From CAWJKP01 sp963843465 (lineage in GTDB: Bacteria; Planctomycetota; Planctomycetia; Pirellulales; Thermoguttaceae), in NCBI GenBank assembly GCA_963843465.1, contig CAWJKP010000001.1, positions 744,001 through 808,000 on the forward strand: a stretch of 64,000 nt of DNA, in the 5' to 3' direction. This document shows, one piece after another, positions 36,701 to 45,742 of the stretch. The position numbers and the translations under genes are program-made. Numbering within the stretch: the stretch's first letter is position 1; every line of letters starts with the position of its first letter. The notes below the pieces were generated by a model, which ran no database searches, was not told where the DNA came from, and worked only from the letters and a program-made list of their open reading frames with translations.

Positions 36701-37491
36701 GATGGGGCTCGGCCGCGGGCGGCGTGGTGAGCGATCAGGCCGGCCAAGTAGCCGCCTTTGAAGCCCGCGTCGATGTTCACCACGGCGACGTTGGCGGCAC
36801 AACTATTTAACATCCCCAACAGCGCGGCCAATCCGCCGAAGCTGGCCCCGTAACCGACGCTGGTGGGCACGGCGATCACCGGACAGGCGACGTGGCCGCC
36901 GACCACGCTGGGCAAGGCCCCCTCCATGCCCGCCACCACCACCACCGCATCCGCACCACGGAGGACTGCCAGGTTGGCCGTCAGCCGGTGCGGTCCGGCC
37001 ACGCCCACGTCCTGGATCAGGCGCACCCGGGCGCCGGTCCAGAGGGCCGTCTCCCGCGCCTCTTCCGCCACGGGCAGATCGCTCGTTCCGGCCGTGACGA
37101 TGACCACCTCCCCGGCAACCGCCGGCGGGACGCCCCGGCCGCCCTCTTCTGCCACCGGCCGCAGGACGCGGAAAGTCCGGCCGACCGGGTTGTAGTGCGA
37201 GTTGGGAAAGCGGGAACCCAACTCCGCCGCCTGTTGGGCCGACATCCGCGTGGCCAGCACGTCGACTCCCTGCTCCAACAACGCGGCGAAAATCTTCTCC
37301 ATCGCGGCCACCGTTTTCCCCTCCGCAAAGACCACCTCGGGGAAACCGCAACGGCGGCTGCGATCCAGGTCCAGTTGCGCCTCGCCAAGGTCGGCGATCG
37401 TCGGGCTGGCCAGCCGCTGGGCGAACTCCTGGGTCGACAATTCGCCGGCAAGCAGCCGGCTTGCCCATTGTTCCAGTTCGTGCGTGTTCAT
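36697..37491 (-). CDS. larB: nickel pincer cofactor biosynthesis protein LarB
   Basis: 264 aa. The N-terminal LDLDRSRRCGFPEVVFAEGK and the PurE-like core (VIVTAGTSDLPVAEEA; LRGADAVVVVAGMEGALPSV; PTSVGYGASFGGLAALLGML) identify the LarB family. LarB carboxylates and hydrolyses nicotinic acid adenine dinucleotide in the first step of the nickel-pincer cofactor of lactate racemase-type enzymes. LarC and LarE are not in this window. It is transcribed first, with nnrD overlapping by 4 bases; both enzymes act on nicotinamide-type dinucleotides, which makes the pairing sensible. Confidence 0.93.
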   Translation of the reverse strand: MNTHELEQWASRLLAGELSTQEFAQRLASPTIADLGEAQLDLDRSRRCGFPEVVFAEGKTVAAMEKIFAALLEQGVDVLATRMSAQQAAELGSRFPNSHYNPVGRTFRVLRPVAEEGGRGVPPAVAGEVVIVTAGTSDLPVAEEARETALWTGARVRLIQDVGVAGPHRLTANLAVLRGADAVVVVAGMEGALPSVVGGHVACPVIAVPTSVGYGASFGGLAALLGMLNSCAANVAVVNIDAGFKGGYLAGLIAHHAARGRAPS

Positions 37492-37574
37492 GCCTTTATC
37501 GTAATCCGCTGGCGGCCGGAGTGGAACTGGGCAGGGAGGAACCGTCCTTGAGAATGCCAGCCGTGGGAATTAGA

Positions 37575-38971
37575 ATGGACCTTATGCAACTGATCCTGGC
37601 CTTGGCCGTTCTCGCGGCTCTGGTGATCGCGGAGGACTGCCCGAGACAACCCGTCACGGGAGCCTGGTGCCGGTTGCTGTTGGCGCTCGCCGGGTTGCTG
37701 CTGGTGGGCCTGTTCGCCTTCGTGTCGTCGCGGTCGATCGCCCGGGGAATCCGTCGGGAGTTCGACCGGCGGGGGCAGTGGCTGCGGCGGTTCCGGCGAT
37801 TGCGGCAAATCCACGCCCTGCTGTGGCTGCTGGTGGCCGGCGGGATTCTTTACGGGCTCGGCTGGGGCCAGTTGGTCCGTTTCAATTGGCGGCTGGACCA
37901 CCTGTTCCTCGTCGATCGCGTGTTGATCCTCCTGCCCGTAGTCCTGCCCCTGGTCGTTTCCTGGGCGGCGTTCTACGAGGTGGATCGGGCCTTGCGGCTG
38001 GCGCTGATCGAAGGTGAGGCCGAGGAGTGGCACGTGGCTGGCCGCGGCCGCTACGTGCTCATGCAGGCGCGGCACTTCCTGGCGTTGCTGCTGTTGCCGC
38101 TGTTGCTGGTGCTGGCGGTCCAGGACGCCGCCGAACGGCTGGCTCCCGGCGCTCTGGAGGGCACGACGGGATTGGCGATTTACGCCCTGCCGCTTTTGCT
38201 CTTGTTGGTGTTCTTCCCCCTTATCTTGCGGTACGTCTGGCAGACGCGGCCGCTGGCGCCGGCGGCGCTGCGAGAGCGTCTCGAGGCGGCCGCCCGGCGG
38301 GTCGGCTTCCGCTGCCGGGAGATCCTCGTCTGGAATACCAGCGGGATGATGATCAATGCGGCCGTGGCGGGCTTTCTTCCCCCGTTCCGCTACGTCTTTT
38401 TGAGCGACGGACTATTATCACACCTGGGGGACGAAGAGATCGCGGCCGTTTTCGCGCACGAGATGGGACACGTGCGCCACCGGCACCTTCCTTTGAGAAT
38501 CGCGACCATCGCCTTGCCCTTGAGCGTCTGGCTGCTGTTTGCGCAGTTCTGTCCCTCGATCGCCGAGCGGCTGGGCCTCTGGTGTACCACCGGTGGGCTA
38601 GGCCGACAGACGGCGATCGGCCTGGCGAGTCTGGCCGCGGTGGGCGGCTACGTGGGACTGGTCTTCGGGGCCGTTTCCCGGCTTCTGGAATACCAGGCGG
38701 ACCTGTTCGGTTGCCGGGTCTTGGAGGGCGCGGAGAAGAGCGCTCGATCGGGGCCATGGTCTCGGCCCTGGAACGACTGGCCTATTTCAGCGGGATCGAC
38801 CGCCACTGGACGGGCTGGCAACATGCGAGCATCGCCCGCCGCGTGGAGTTCCTTTCGCGCGCCGCTTCCGACCCGCTCTTCGAGCGGCGCTTCCATCGCC
38901 GCGTGCGGCTGCTGGGCGGCCTGATCCTGGCCGTGAACCTCAGCCCGCTGGTGGCGTATCTGCTGCGGTAG
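37575..38971 (+). CDS. M48 family membrane metalloprotease (frameshifted)
   Basis: Five to six N-terminal membrane helices (to about residue 230) precede an M48 zinc protease domain: VFAHEMGHVRHRHLPL carries the HEMGH zinc motif near residue 293, and EYQADLFGCRVLEG supplies the third ligand Glu. It would act in membrane protein quality control like HtpX/Ste24. At about 38736 the frame breaks; the continuation ERSIGAMVSALERLAYFSGI ... NLSPLVAYLLR runs in another frame to 38971, while the first frame would run on to 38924 in nonsense. One missing base explains it. Start ATG 37575 (MDLMQLILALAVLAAL). Confidence 0.82.
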
Positions 38972-39065
38972 GGTGGGACAAGGCCGCCTTGGCGGCCGCC
39001 GGCCCACCAAGATCTGGCACAATTGGTGGGCCGGCGCTCGCTCACGCGAGCTGGTCCCACCCTAC
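38968..39065. repeat. dispersed palindrome family F, full copy
   Basis: Arms GTAGGGTGGGAC and GTCCCACCCTAC; between them GGCCGCCTTGGCGGCC and GCGCTCGCTCACGCGAGC hairpins and CCGGCCCACC/GGTGGGCCGG. It overlaps the stop of the protease gene. Confidence 0.88.
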
Positions 39066-39230
39066 TCGTAGACTTACCTTCAGTTTTTCCGTTTCGAGCC
39101 TTACGAGCGGAAAAGTCGCCGCGGATCAGCAAGATTTCTCAGTCCCCGCAGACTTTCTTCTTTATCTGAATTGTTCCGGCTGCCGATCGGAAAATACTGT
39201 TCTCCCCTCTGCCGGCACGGACCTTGAGCA

Positions 39231-39446
39231 ATGGCTTTATTGGATGCACCTCTGGACACCCGCGTGCTGACCGCCCTGGCGAAGAACCCTTATCTTTTCG
39301 GACGGACGCTCCGCTTCGAGACGGAGCAGGGCCGCGTAACGCTGCGAGGCGAGGTGCGATCCTACTTCCAGAAGCAGATGGCCCAAGAAGCCGTGCGCCG
39401 GATCGACGGCGTGTCCGAGATTCTCAACGAGTTGGAAGTTGCGTAG
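39231..39446 (+). CDS. BON domain protein
   Basis: 71 aa, a single BON (phospholipid-binding-like) domain without signal peptide: LDTRVLTALAKNPYL, RFETEQGRVTLRGEVRSYFQ and AVRRIDGVSEILNELEV show the alpha-beta-beta-alpha-beta pattern with the conserved V-x-L-x-G-x-V core. Cytosolic BON proteins of this size occur singly in planctomycetes; the ligand is unknown. The ribosome binding site is weak (TTGAGCA). A STAS-domain gene follows convergently after repeat G copy 2. Confidence 0.8.
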   Translation: MALLDAPLDTRVLTALAKNPYLFGRTLRFETEQGRVTLRGEVRSYFQKQMAQEAVRRIDGVSEILNELEVA

Positions 39447-39455
39447 CTGGTCTAA

Positions 39456-39530
39456 GTAGCAGGCACACGCCGTGTGCCGTCCGCTGTATCCGCGGCAATG
39501 GGCGGACGGCACACGGCGTGTGCCTGCTAC
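39456..39530. repeat. dispersed palindrome family G, copy 2
   Basis: Arms GTAGCAGGCACACGCCGTGT and complement; same architecture as the copy inside queG, with two compensating changes in the arms (CTCCG to CGCCG on both sides). It sits between convergent genes as a terminator would. Confidence 0.9.
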
Positions 39531-39531
39531 A

Positions 39532-39906
39532 TTACCGTGGTTTGCGGCAGTCGCCCATGACGGCTTCCTGCAAATCGTGGTAGGCGGGGAACCGCCGCAT
39601 CAGCCCGCTCTCCTCCAACATCCTGCGATGCTGTCCGGACAGGCCGCACAACCGCATCATGCCGCCGTGCCGGCGAATGCGCCGGTACAGCAGCACCAAC
39701 TCCCGCAACAGATCGCGGTTCAGCGCCCGGACCCCGTCCAACTGCAAGACCACCCGGTAGACAAAATGGCGGTCCAAGATCGCCCAGATCTCGTCGGCAA
39801 GTGATGGGATGTCGGAATCAGCGGGACCGTGGTTCCCAATCTTGACGAACAGCCACTCCGGCCCTCGCTCCACTTCCAAGTCCCATCCCGGGGAAATCGT
39901 TAGCAT
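39532..39906 (-). CDS. STAS domain protein (anti-sigma factor antagonist-like)
   Basis: 124 aa, one STAS domain: WDLEVERGPEWLFVKI, VYRVVLQLDGVRALNRDLL and GMMRLCGLSGQHRRMLEESG. The loop that in SpoIIAA carries a phosphorylated Ser (D-x-S-G/SSA) reads VRALNRDL here, without a Ser, so it is unlikely to be controlled by a classical anti-sigma kinase. Possibly a scaffold or sensory antagonist. ATG at 39906 after GGGAATG context; single gene. Confidence 0.78.
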   Translation of the reverse strand: MLTISPGWDLEVERGPEWLFVKIGNHGPADSDIPSLADEIWAILDRHFVYRVVLQLDGVRALNRDLLRELVLLYRRIRRHGGMMRLCGLSGQHRRMLEESGLMRRFPAYHDLQEAVMGDCRKPR

Positions 39907-40145
39907 TCCCTTACTCCTTCACTTCGGCAGCGAGCGCTGCGATGGAGACCTCATACCATTCATCATTCTAATCATTTGTGCAGCCCCGACAACCTCCCCG
40001 TACAGAGAGAAAGGAAAAAATCGGCAATTTCCCTACAGCGGAAGAATTCGCTGTTCTCAGTAGATTCCGCCTACAGAACGGAACCTACAGCGACAAGATA
40101 ACCACCTGCGTAGGTAAAAGCAACCCAGCCGAAAGGCTTGAAATG

Positions 40146-41177
40146 CTAATCAAAAAGCACGCCCTGGCCTCCCGGACTGCTCTCGGGAGGGGTTCCCAGC
40201 CCCAGATGTTCAAAACCAGCGGTCGTTAACCTCCTCCCACGGGGGGTTCGGACAATCAACTCGGTGCGGAGAAGGAACGGCTCCACTTCGTCGATCAGCG
40301 TATCGGGGGTGAGGTTCATGGTGTGCGCCACGGACTCGACCCCAACCGGCCCTCCGCCGAAGACCCGGGCGATGGTCGTCATGTATTTGCGGTCCTGGGC
40401 GTCCAGCCCTCGCTTGTCGATGCCCTGCATTTGGAGGGCGTCTTCCGTGACCGGCAAGGTGATGCGACCGTCCGCGCGGGCCAGGGCGTAGTCGCGAACC
40501 CATTTGAGCCGGTTGTTGGCCAGCCGCGGCGTGCCACGGCTGCGGCTGGCAATCTCGAATGCCGACGGGTCGTCGATCTCGACGCGGAGCTTTGCCGAGT
40601 TGCGGCGGACGATTTCGGCCAACTCCTCGACGGAGTAGAAATCGAGGTGCTCCCGTAACTGGAAACGGTCCCGCAACGGCGCCGAGAGCAGGCCGGACCG
40701 CGTGGTGGCGCCGATCAACGTGAAGGGCTTGAGTTGAAGGTTGAGCGTGCGGGCGTTGATCCCCTCGCCAAGCGTCAGATCGATGCGGAAGTCCTCCATC
40801 GCCGGATAAAGGAACTCCTCCACCGCCTTCTGCATGCGGTGGATTTCGTCGATGAACAAGACCGATCGCTCTTCGGCGTTGGTCAGGTAGGGGATCACGT
40901 CCTTGGGGGCCTTGAGAGTCGGACCAATGGCGATCTGCACGCTGACGCCCAGGTCGCGGGGGATGCAGGTGGCAAAGGTCGTCTTTCCCAGTCCCGGGGG
41001 GCCGTCGAAGAGGATGTGACCCAGGGCCTCACCACGTTTGGCGGCTGCGGCGACCGCGATCTGGATCCGCTCGTACACCTCGCGCTGGCCGACCATCTCC
41101 CGCATGGTTTGCGGGCGGAGGACGCGGTCCTCTTCGCCCTCTCCCTCCGTCGGGCGAAGGATCGGCTCGCGGGCCAT
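40146..41177 (-). CDS. ruvB: Holliday junction branch migration helicase RuvB
   Basis: 343 aa, normal length. RVLRPQTMREMVGQ, Walker A DGPPGLGKTTFA, Walker B LFIDEIHRM, sensor 1 LIGATTRSGLLS, arginine finger region APLRDRF, and the winged-helix C terminus (IARVFGGGPVGVESVA; TPRGRRLTTAGFEHLG). ATP-driven ring motor of the RuvAB complex in recombination. Its ATG (41177) shares a base with the pfp stop (TGATG), so it is translationally coupled to pfp; RuvA and RuvC are not in this window. The order pfp-ruvB is unusual functionally. Confidence 0.96.
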   Translation of the reverse strand: MAREPILRPTEGEGEEDRVLRPQTMREMVGQREVYERIQIAVAAAAKRGEALGHILFDGPPGLGKTTFATCIPRDLGVSVQIAIGPTLKAPKDVIPYLTNAEERSVLFIDEIHRMQKAVEEFLYPAMEDFRIDLTLGEGINARTLNLQLKPFTLIGATTRSGLLSAPLRDRFQLREHLDFYSVEELAEIVRRNSAKLRVEIDDPSAFEIASRSRGTPRLANNRLKWVRDYALARADGRITLPVTEDALQMQGIDKRGLDAQDRKYMTTIARVFGGGPVGVESVAHTMNLTPDTLIDEVEPFLLRTELIVRTPRGRRLTTAGFEHLGLGTPPESSPGGQGVLFD

Positions 41178-42544
41178 CAAGGAGACTCCTCGACCCGCGC
41201 TTCGAGATAACGCGGAAGCTGGTGAAAGTCCTCCTTCGGGTCGATGGGCCGGGCGTAAGCGCGGAGAGTCTTCATGTTGATCAGCTTCTCGAAGGGCTCG
41301 TAGCGAAGACTAAGCTGGCTGCCCACCGAGATCATCACGCCGTCCAGACCTTCCTCGGCCAGGGCCCGATAGGCGCCCACGCCGAGTTGGCTGCCGAGGA
41401 TCACGTCGAAGGCCACCGGCGGCTGGCAGCGGACCTCGTAGCCGAACTGGAGGCCGTTGAACTTCCGCTCCTTGCCCACCCGCCGCTGATACTCCTCGGC
41501 CACCATCCTCCCAAAGCGGCCGCTGTATTTCAACTGCGAAACGGGGAAGTGGCCGAACTCGTCGAGCTTGAGCTTCTTGTACTCCTCGACCGACAGGCAG
41601 TTGAGGATTTCCGCATTGGGGAGGAACTCGGCCAGGCCCTCGGCCATCACGATCACGCCGTAGGACTTTTCTTCGCGGTCGCGGGCCTGGACCGTATCGA
41701 CGATCCGGCTGACCACTTTCGGCACGTCGAAGACCTTCCGCATCACCATTTTACCCGAGCGGTCCACCGCCGGCTTTTCGGTTTTTGGGTCGATGGTCGG
41801 CTCCTGGCTCCACCACGCGGCCGGAATGTCTTCCAGGCCGATCACCAGGCTCGCCTCGCCGGCGATGGCCGCGCCGTAGGCCAGCCAACCGGCCGCACGG
41901 CCCATCACCTGGCAGAGGAAATAGGCCCCGGCGGCCTGCGAATCGGCCAGCAGGTTGCGGAGTTGCCGGGCCAAGAGTTCCACGGCCGTGAAGTAGCCGA
42001 AGGTGAAGTCGATCCCCTGGTAGTCGTTGTCGATCGTCTTGGGCAGATGGACCACGCGGACCCGCTGCTGGCCGGCGGGCAGGGTGTCCTGAAAGAGCTT
42101 GAACTTGGCGGCCGTGGTCAGCGTGTCGTCGCCGCCGATGGAGAGCAAAGCGTCCACACCCAGCGAGCGGAGCGCCTCATAGACCGTCATCAACGGGGCC
42201 GTCAATGCCGCGTTGTTCAGGTCGGCTGGGACCTTGAGGTTCTTACCCGGATTGGCCCGGGCCGTGCCGATGAGGATACCCTGCGTGGTGCGGACGCCTT
42301 CCATCTCGTTGGCGTCGAGGATCGTATAGACGGAGCTTTTCTGCAGCGTGTCGCCGGGCTGATAGGTCATCAGGTTGCTGTAGCCCTTGCGGATGCCGAG
42401 CACTTCGATGCCATTGCGGGAGAAGCAGCTTGCGGCGGAAGCGATCACGGCGTTGGCCGCCGGAGCGGGACCGCCGGAAAAGAGAATCGCCACGCGGCGC
42501 AGCTCGGTTTTGGGAAGGGGAGGAGTGGAAAGCGGTGTACTCAT
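41177..42544 (-). CDS. pfp: pyrophosphate-dependent 6-phosphofructokinase
   Basis: 455 aa. LFSGGPAPAANAVI near the N terminus, SIGGDDTLTTA (GGDD with Asp where ATP enzymes have Gly, indicating pyrophosphate use), LPKTIDNDYQGIDFTFG, catalytic VMGRAAGWLA and the MAEGLAEF region. It interconverts fructose 6-phosphate and fructose 1,6-bisphosphate with pyrophosphate, reversibly, in glycolysis. Length fits the long PFP group rather than the 320-aa PfkA. It starts 4 bases after the accC stop and overlaps ruvB. Confidence 0.93.
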   Translation of the reverse strand: MSTPLSTPPLPKTELRRVAILFSGGPAPAANAVIASAASCFSRNGIEVLGIRKGYSNLMTYQPGDTLQKSSVYTILDANEMEGVRTTQGILIGTARANPGKNLKVPADLNNAALTAPLMTVYEALRSLGVDALLSIGGDDTLTTAAKFKLFQDTLPAGQQRVRVVHLPKTIDNDYQGIDFTFGYFTAVELLARQLRNLLADSQAAGAYFLCQVMGRAAGWLAYGAAIAGEASLVIGLEDIPAAWWSQEPTIDPKTEKPAVDRSGKMVMRKVFDVPKVVSRIVDTVQARDREEKSYGVIVMAEGLAEFLPNAEILNCLSVEEYKKLKLDEFGHFPVSQLKYSGRFGRMVAEEYQRRVGKERKFNGLQFGYEVRCQPPVAFDVILGSQLGVGAYRALAEEGLDGVMISVGSQLSLRYEPFEKLINMKTLRAYARPIDPKEDFHQLPRYLEARVEESP

Positions 42545-42547
42545 GCA

Positions 42548-43897
42548 TCACTCCGTATTCGGCCAGGTGCGTTCGATGAAGGTCGTATCGACCCGGTGTT
42601 CGAGGAACGCCTGGTGGTTGAGGATCTCCAGGTGACGGGGAATCGTCGTCTGGATGCCATCGATCCGCAACTCCCGCAGGGCCCGCTTCATACAGGCGAT
42701 GGCTTCCAGCCGAGTGGGCTGGTGGACGATCAGCTTGCCGATCATCGAGTCGTAAAAGGGAGTGACGGTGTAGCCGGCGTGGACGTGCGAGTCGAAACGG
42801 ACGCCAAACCCGCCGGGGGCTATCAGCCGGCCGATCGTGCCCGGCGAGGGGCGGAAGCCTTTGGCGGGGTCTTCCGCGTTGATGCGGCATTCCAGGGCCG
42901 CGCCGTGGCAAGGGACGTCCTCCTGCCGGAAAGGCAGGGGCTCGCCCGCCGCCACGCGGATCTGGGCCTTGATGAGGTCGATGCCGGTGACCATCTCGCT
43001 CACCGGATGCTCGACCTGGATGCGGGCGTTGACTTCGATGAAGTAGAAGTGACCCTGGCGGTCGACGATGAACTCCACCGTGCCGGCGTTGGTGTAGCCG
43101 GCCGACTTCACCAGTTTCACGGCCGACTGGCAGATCGAGTGGCGGACCTGCGGGTCGAGGTTCGGAGCGGGGCTCTCTTCGATCAGCTTCTGGTGCCGCC
43201 GCTGCATAGTGCAGTCGCGTTCCCAGAGGTGGACCACGTTACCCTGCACGTCGCCCAGGATCTGCACCTCGACGTGCCGGGGATGCTCGACGTAACGCTC
43301 CAGGTAGAGGTCGCCGGAGCCGAAGGCCGCTTGCGCCTCGGCCTGCGCCTGCTGGAAAGCCGTCCTCAGCGCCTGCTCGCTCACCGCTACGCGCATCCCG
43401 CGTCCGCCGCCGCCGGCGGAGGCTTTGATCAACGCCGGGTAGCCGATCTGCCGGGCCACGGCCACGGCGTGGTCCTCGTCGCGCACCAGGTCCTCGCTGC
43501 CGGGGACGGTAGGCACGCCCGCTTCCCGGGCCTTCTTGCGGGCGGCGTTCTTGTCGCCCACCAGGGCCATGGCCTCCGGCGAGGGCCCGATGAAGCCGAT
43601 CTGGCAACTTCGGCAAACGTCGGCAAAATGGGCGTTTTCGGCCAAGAACCCGTACCCCGGATGGATCGCCTGCACGTTGCCGATCTCGGCCGCGCTGATC
43701 ACCCGGTCGATTTTCAGGTAGCTGTCCGCGGCCCTGGGCGGGCCGATGCAGTAGGCCTCGTTGGCCAGGTCCAGGTAGGCCGAACCGCGGTCCGCCTCGC
43801 TGAACACGGCCACGGTCTCGATGTCCATCTCGCGGCAGGCCCGCAGGATTCGCAAGGCGATCTCGCCGCGGTTGGCAACCAGGATTCGTTTGAACAT
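42548..43897 (-). CDS. accC: acetyl-CoA carboxylase, biotin carboxylase subunit
   Basis: 449 aa, the standard length. MFKRILVANRGEIALRILRA opens the protein; ATP-grasp elements include KASAGGGGRGMRV, ERYVEHPRHVEVQILGD, VHLWERDCTMQRRHQKL and EVNARIQVEHPVSEMVTGID. It carboxylates biotin on AccB with ATP and bicarbonate at the first step of fatty acid synthesis. It follows accB after about 100 bases that are filled by family B repeat copy 2. The same operon goes on to pfp. Confidence 0.96.
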   Translation of the reverse strand: MFKRILVANRGEIALRILRACREMDIETVAVFSEADRGSAYLDLANEAYCIGPPRAADSYLKIDRVISAAEIGNVQAIHPGYGFLAENAHFADVCRSCQIGFIGPSPEAMALVGDKNAARKKAREAGVPTVPGSEDLVRDEDHAVAVARQIGYPALIKASAGGGGRGMRVAVSEQALRTAFQQAQAEAQAAFGSGDLYLERYVEHPRHVEVQILGDVQGNVVHLWERDCTMQRRHQKLIEESPAPNLDPQVRHSICQSAVKLVKSAGYTNAGTVEFIVDRQGHFYFIEVNARIQVEHPVSEMVTGIDLIKAQIRVAAGEPLPFRQEDVPCHGAALECRINAEDPAKGFRPSPGTIGRLIAPGGFGVRFDSHVHAGYTVTPFYDSMIGKLIVHQPTRLEAIACMKRALRELRIDGIQTTIPRHLEILNHQAFLEHRVDTTFIERTWPNTE

Positions 43898-43925
43898 CGT
43901 ACTGGCCCGTTAGCCCCAGTCGTAA

Positions 43926-43985
43926 GTAGCATGGGCATTCTTGCCCGTGTTTTCCGCATTCCACGGGCAAGAATGCCCATGCTAC
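43926..43985. repeat. dispersed palindrome family B, copy 2
   Basis: Arms GTAGCATGGGCATTCTTGCC and complement, closing in GCTAC. It lies within the accB-accC intergenic space, followed by GGCGGCCACGCCGG (family L), and could modulate the relative expression of the two subunits. Confidence 0.88.
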
Positions 43986-44001
43986 GGCGGCCACGCCGGC
44001 C

Positions 44002-44511
44002 CTACTGCCTGGTATCGACCTTGAACAGCGGCTGTCCGAACTCTACCGGCTCGCCGTTTTTCCCCAGCACCGCCGCGATCTTGCCCGCCGTCTCCGCCTG
44101 GATCTCGTTGAAGACCTTCATCGCCTCGACAATGCAGACCGTGCTCTCCGGACCGACCATGTCGCCCACTTTCACATAGGGCGGCGAGTCGGGATCCGGG
44201 GCGGCATAGAAAGTGCCGACCATCGGGCTGCGGACCAGCGCGATGTGCGCCTCCTCCCCGGGCGGGTTCACCGGCGGGGGGGCGGGCGGGCGCAAAAGCT
44301 CGCCGGCGGGCGGGTGCGGTGCGACGCCCGCCGAGGCCGCCGGACGTGAAACCACGCTGCTGACCACCGGCTCGCCTCCCCGGCGGATGCGGATCCGCTG
44401 CTCGCCTTGCCGCAGGTCCATCTCGCTTAAATCGTGCTCGTTCATCAACTCCACCAGGCGGCGAATCTTTCGCACGTCAAAAACGTCCTGGCTGTTGGCA
44501 GACGCACTCAT
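44002..44511 (-). CDS. accB: acetyl-CoA carboxylase, biotin carboxyl carrier protein
   Basis: 169 aa from the ATG at 44511. The N terminus VFDVRKIRRLVELMNEHDLS is the AccB-specific helix, then a Pro-rich linker (about residues 70-90) and the biotinyl domain ALVRSPMVGTFYAAPDPDSP ... TVCIVEAMKVFNEIQAE, with biotinylated Lys in EAMKV. GGAG seven bases upstream supports 44511; an ATG at 44550 overlapping the upstream peptidase stop is an alternative. It carries biotin between AccC and the carboxyltransferase. Confidence 0.94.
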   Translation of the reverse strand: MSASANSQDVFDVRKIRRLVELMNEHDLSEMDLRQGEQRIRIRRGGEPVVSSVVSRPAASAGVAPHPPAGELLRPPAPPPVNPPGEEAHIALVRSPMVGTFYAAPDPDSPPYVKVGDMVGPESTVCIVEAMKVFNEIQAETAGKIAAVLGKNGEPVEFGQPLFKVDTRQ

Positions 44512-44536
44512 GCCAGTGCTCCGGCTGCGATCGTGT

Positions 44537-45628
44537 TCAGGGGACGACATCTTCTAACCGCTTTCCAAGATTCGTGAGGACTTCGTGACCCGCTGGCGTG
44601 ACCAAGACATCGTCTTCGATGCGGACGCCACCCCATCCGGGAAGATAGATCCCCGGCTCGACAGTAATCACCATTCCCGGCTTCAGTACGACCTTGCTGT
44701 TGGCGGCCAAACGCGGCGCCTCGTGGACCTGGAGCCCTAGGCCGTGGCCCAACCCATGGCCGAAGTATCGGCCGAATCCGGCCTGGTGAATGATCTCCCT
44801 CGCCCGACGGTCGATGGCCCGGGCCTCCGCCCCTGGTCGAATCGCGGCGATGGCCCGCAACTGGGCCTTTAACACAACCCCATACACCCGTTCGAGTTTG
44901 GGCGAGATTCTACCGGTCACCAGGACCCGTGTCAAGTCGCTCTTGTAGAGCCCCCCATCCGCCCCCCAGTCGATCAGCACAAAGTCGCTCGAACCAATCT
45001 GCCGGTCGGTTGGCCGGGCATGTGGCAGCGCCGCCCGAGGCCCCACCGCAACGATCGAGGGGAAACTACACCCGCTGGCCCCCAGGTTGCGCATCGCGGT
45101 TTCCAACTCGGTGGCCACCTGCTTCTCCGTCTTCTCCGGCCGCAGCCCGCTGCCAACGACCTCCAGTGCCTGCTGGGCATACCCAACCGCTTGGCGGATG
45201 GCATCTACCTCCTCGCGATCCTTGATCTGGCGCAACTGCTCGACAATTCCCGTGGTGGAAACCAGTCCCAGCTTGGGCACCGCCGCGGCAATCTCGTCCC
45301 GCAACGATACGCTCATCGAGTCCGCTTCGACCCCCAAGCGGCCGATCCCCGGAGCCTTCAACACCTTGGTCAGGGCCTTGACCATGCTAACGCCTGGCCG
45401 GCGGATGCACAGATCGAGTCCCGGGCATTCTTCCTTCAACTGAGTGGTGTAACGCGCATCGCTGACGACCACCTCGCCCCGAGGGTGGACCAGCAGATAG
45501 CTGTCGTCGCCCGTAAAACCGGTCAGATAGGTAACGTTGGTGAAATCGGTAACCAACAGGCTATCGACGCCCGGCTTTTTCAGTGCGTGACGAAGTTTGT
45601 CGCGTCGGTTCGCGAAACGATCCCTCAT
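44537..45628 (-). CDS. Xaa-Pro aminopeptidase family (M24B)
   Basis: 363 aa. A creatinase-like N-terminal domain (to about 135) precedes the pita-bread fold with metal ligands in DWGADGGLYKSDLTR (two Asp), GHGLGHGLGLQVHE (His), TVEPGIYLPGWGGVRIEDD (two Glu). It removes an N-terminal residue before proline or cleaves X-Pro dipeptides, with Mn or Co. The position directly upstream of accB-accC, as pepQ/pepP-like genes upstream of efp-accB in many bacteria, is an old gene neighbourhood (efp itself is missing). Confidence 0.92.
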   Translation of the reverse strand: MRDRFANRRDKLRHALKKPGVDSLLVTDFTNVTYLTGFTGDDSYLLVHPRGEVVVSDARYTTQLKEECPGLDLCIRRPGVSMVKALTKVLKAPGIGRLGVEADSMSVSLRDEIAAAVPKLGLVSTTGIVEQLRQIKDREEVDAIRQAVGYAQQALEVVGSGLRPEKTEKQVATELETAMRNLGASGCSFPSIVAVGPRAALPHARPTDRQIGSSDFVLIDWGADGGLYKSDLTRVLVTGRISPKLERVYGVVLKAQLRAIAAIRPGAEARAIDRRAREIIHQAGFGRYFGHGLGHGLGLQVHEAPRLAANSKVVLKPGMVITVEPGIYLPGWGGVRIEDDVLVTPAGHEVLTNLGKRLEDVVP

Positions 45629-45692
45629 CGGTTGACTCCAAACGTGTTAGCCCCGGCGGCCACGCCGGTTCTATCCGTCCAGATCCTCCCCT

Positions 45693-45734
45693 AGCCGCTG
45701 ACGACTGACCACTAGCCACTGACCACCAGCCACT
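45693..45734. repeat. short-unit array family P, copy 2 (half)
   Basis: GCTGACGACTGACCACTAGC followed by CACTGACCACCAGCCACT: same units as the right half of 13914-13989. Before it, 45648-45672 carries the GGCGGCCACGCCGG motif. Located between serA and the peptidase gene. Confidence 0.7.
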
Positions 45735-45742
45735 CACTTCGC

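Noticed and set aside
41222..44179. 985-codon open frame on the plus strand
   Set aside because: Antisense of pfp, accC and accB, all with full motif sets; the translated sequence has shadow composition.
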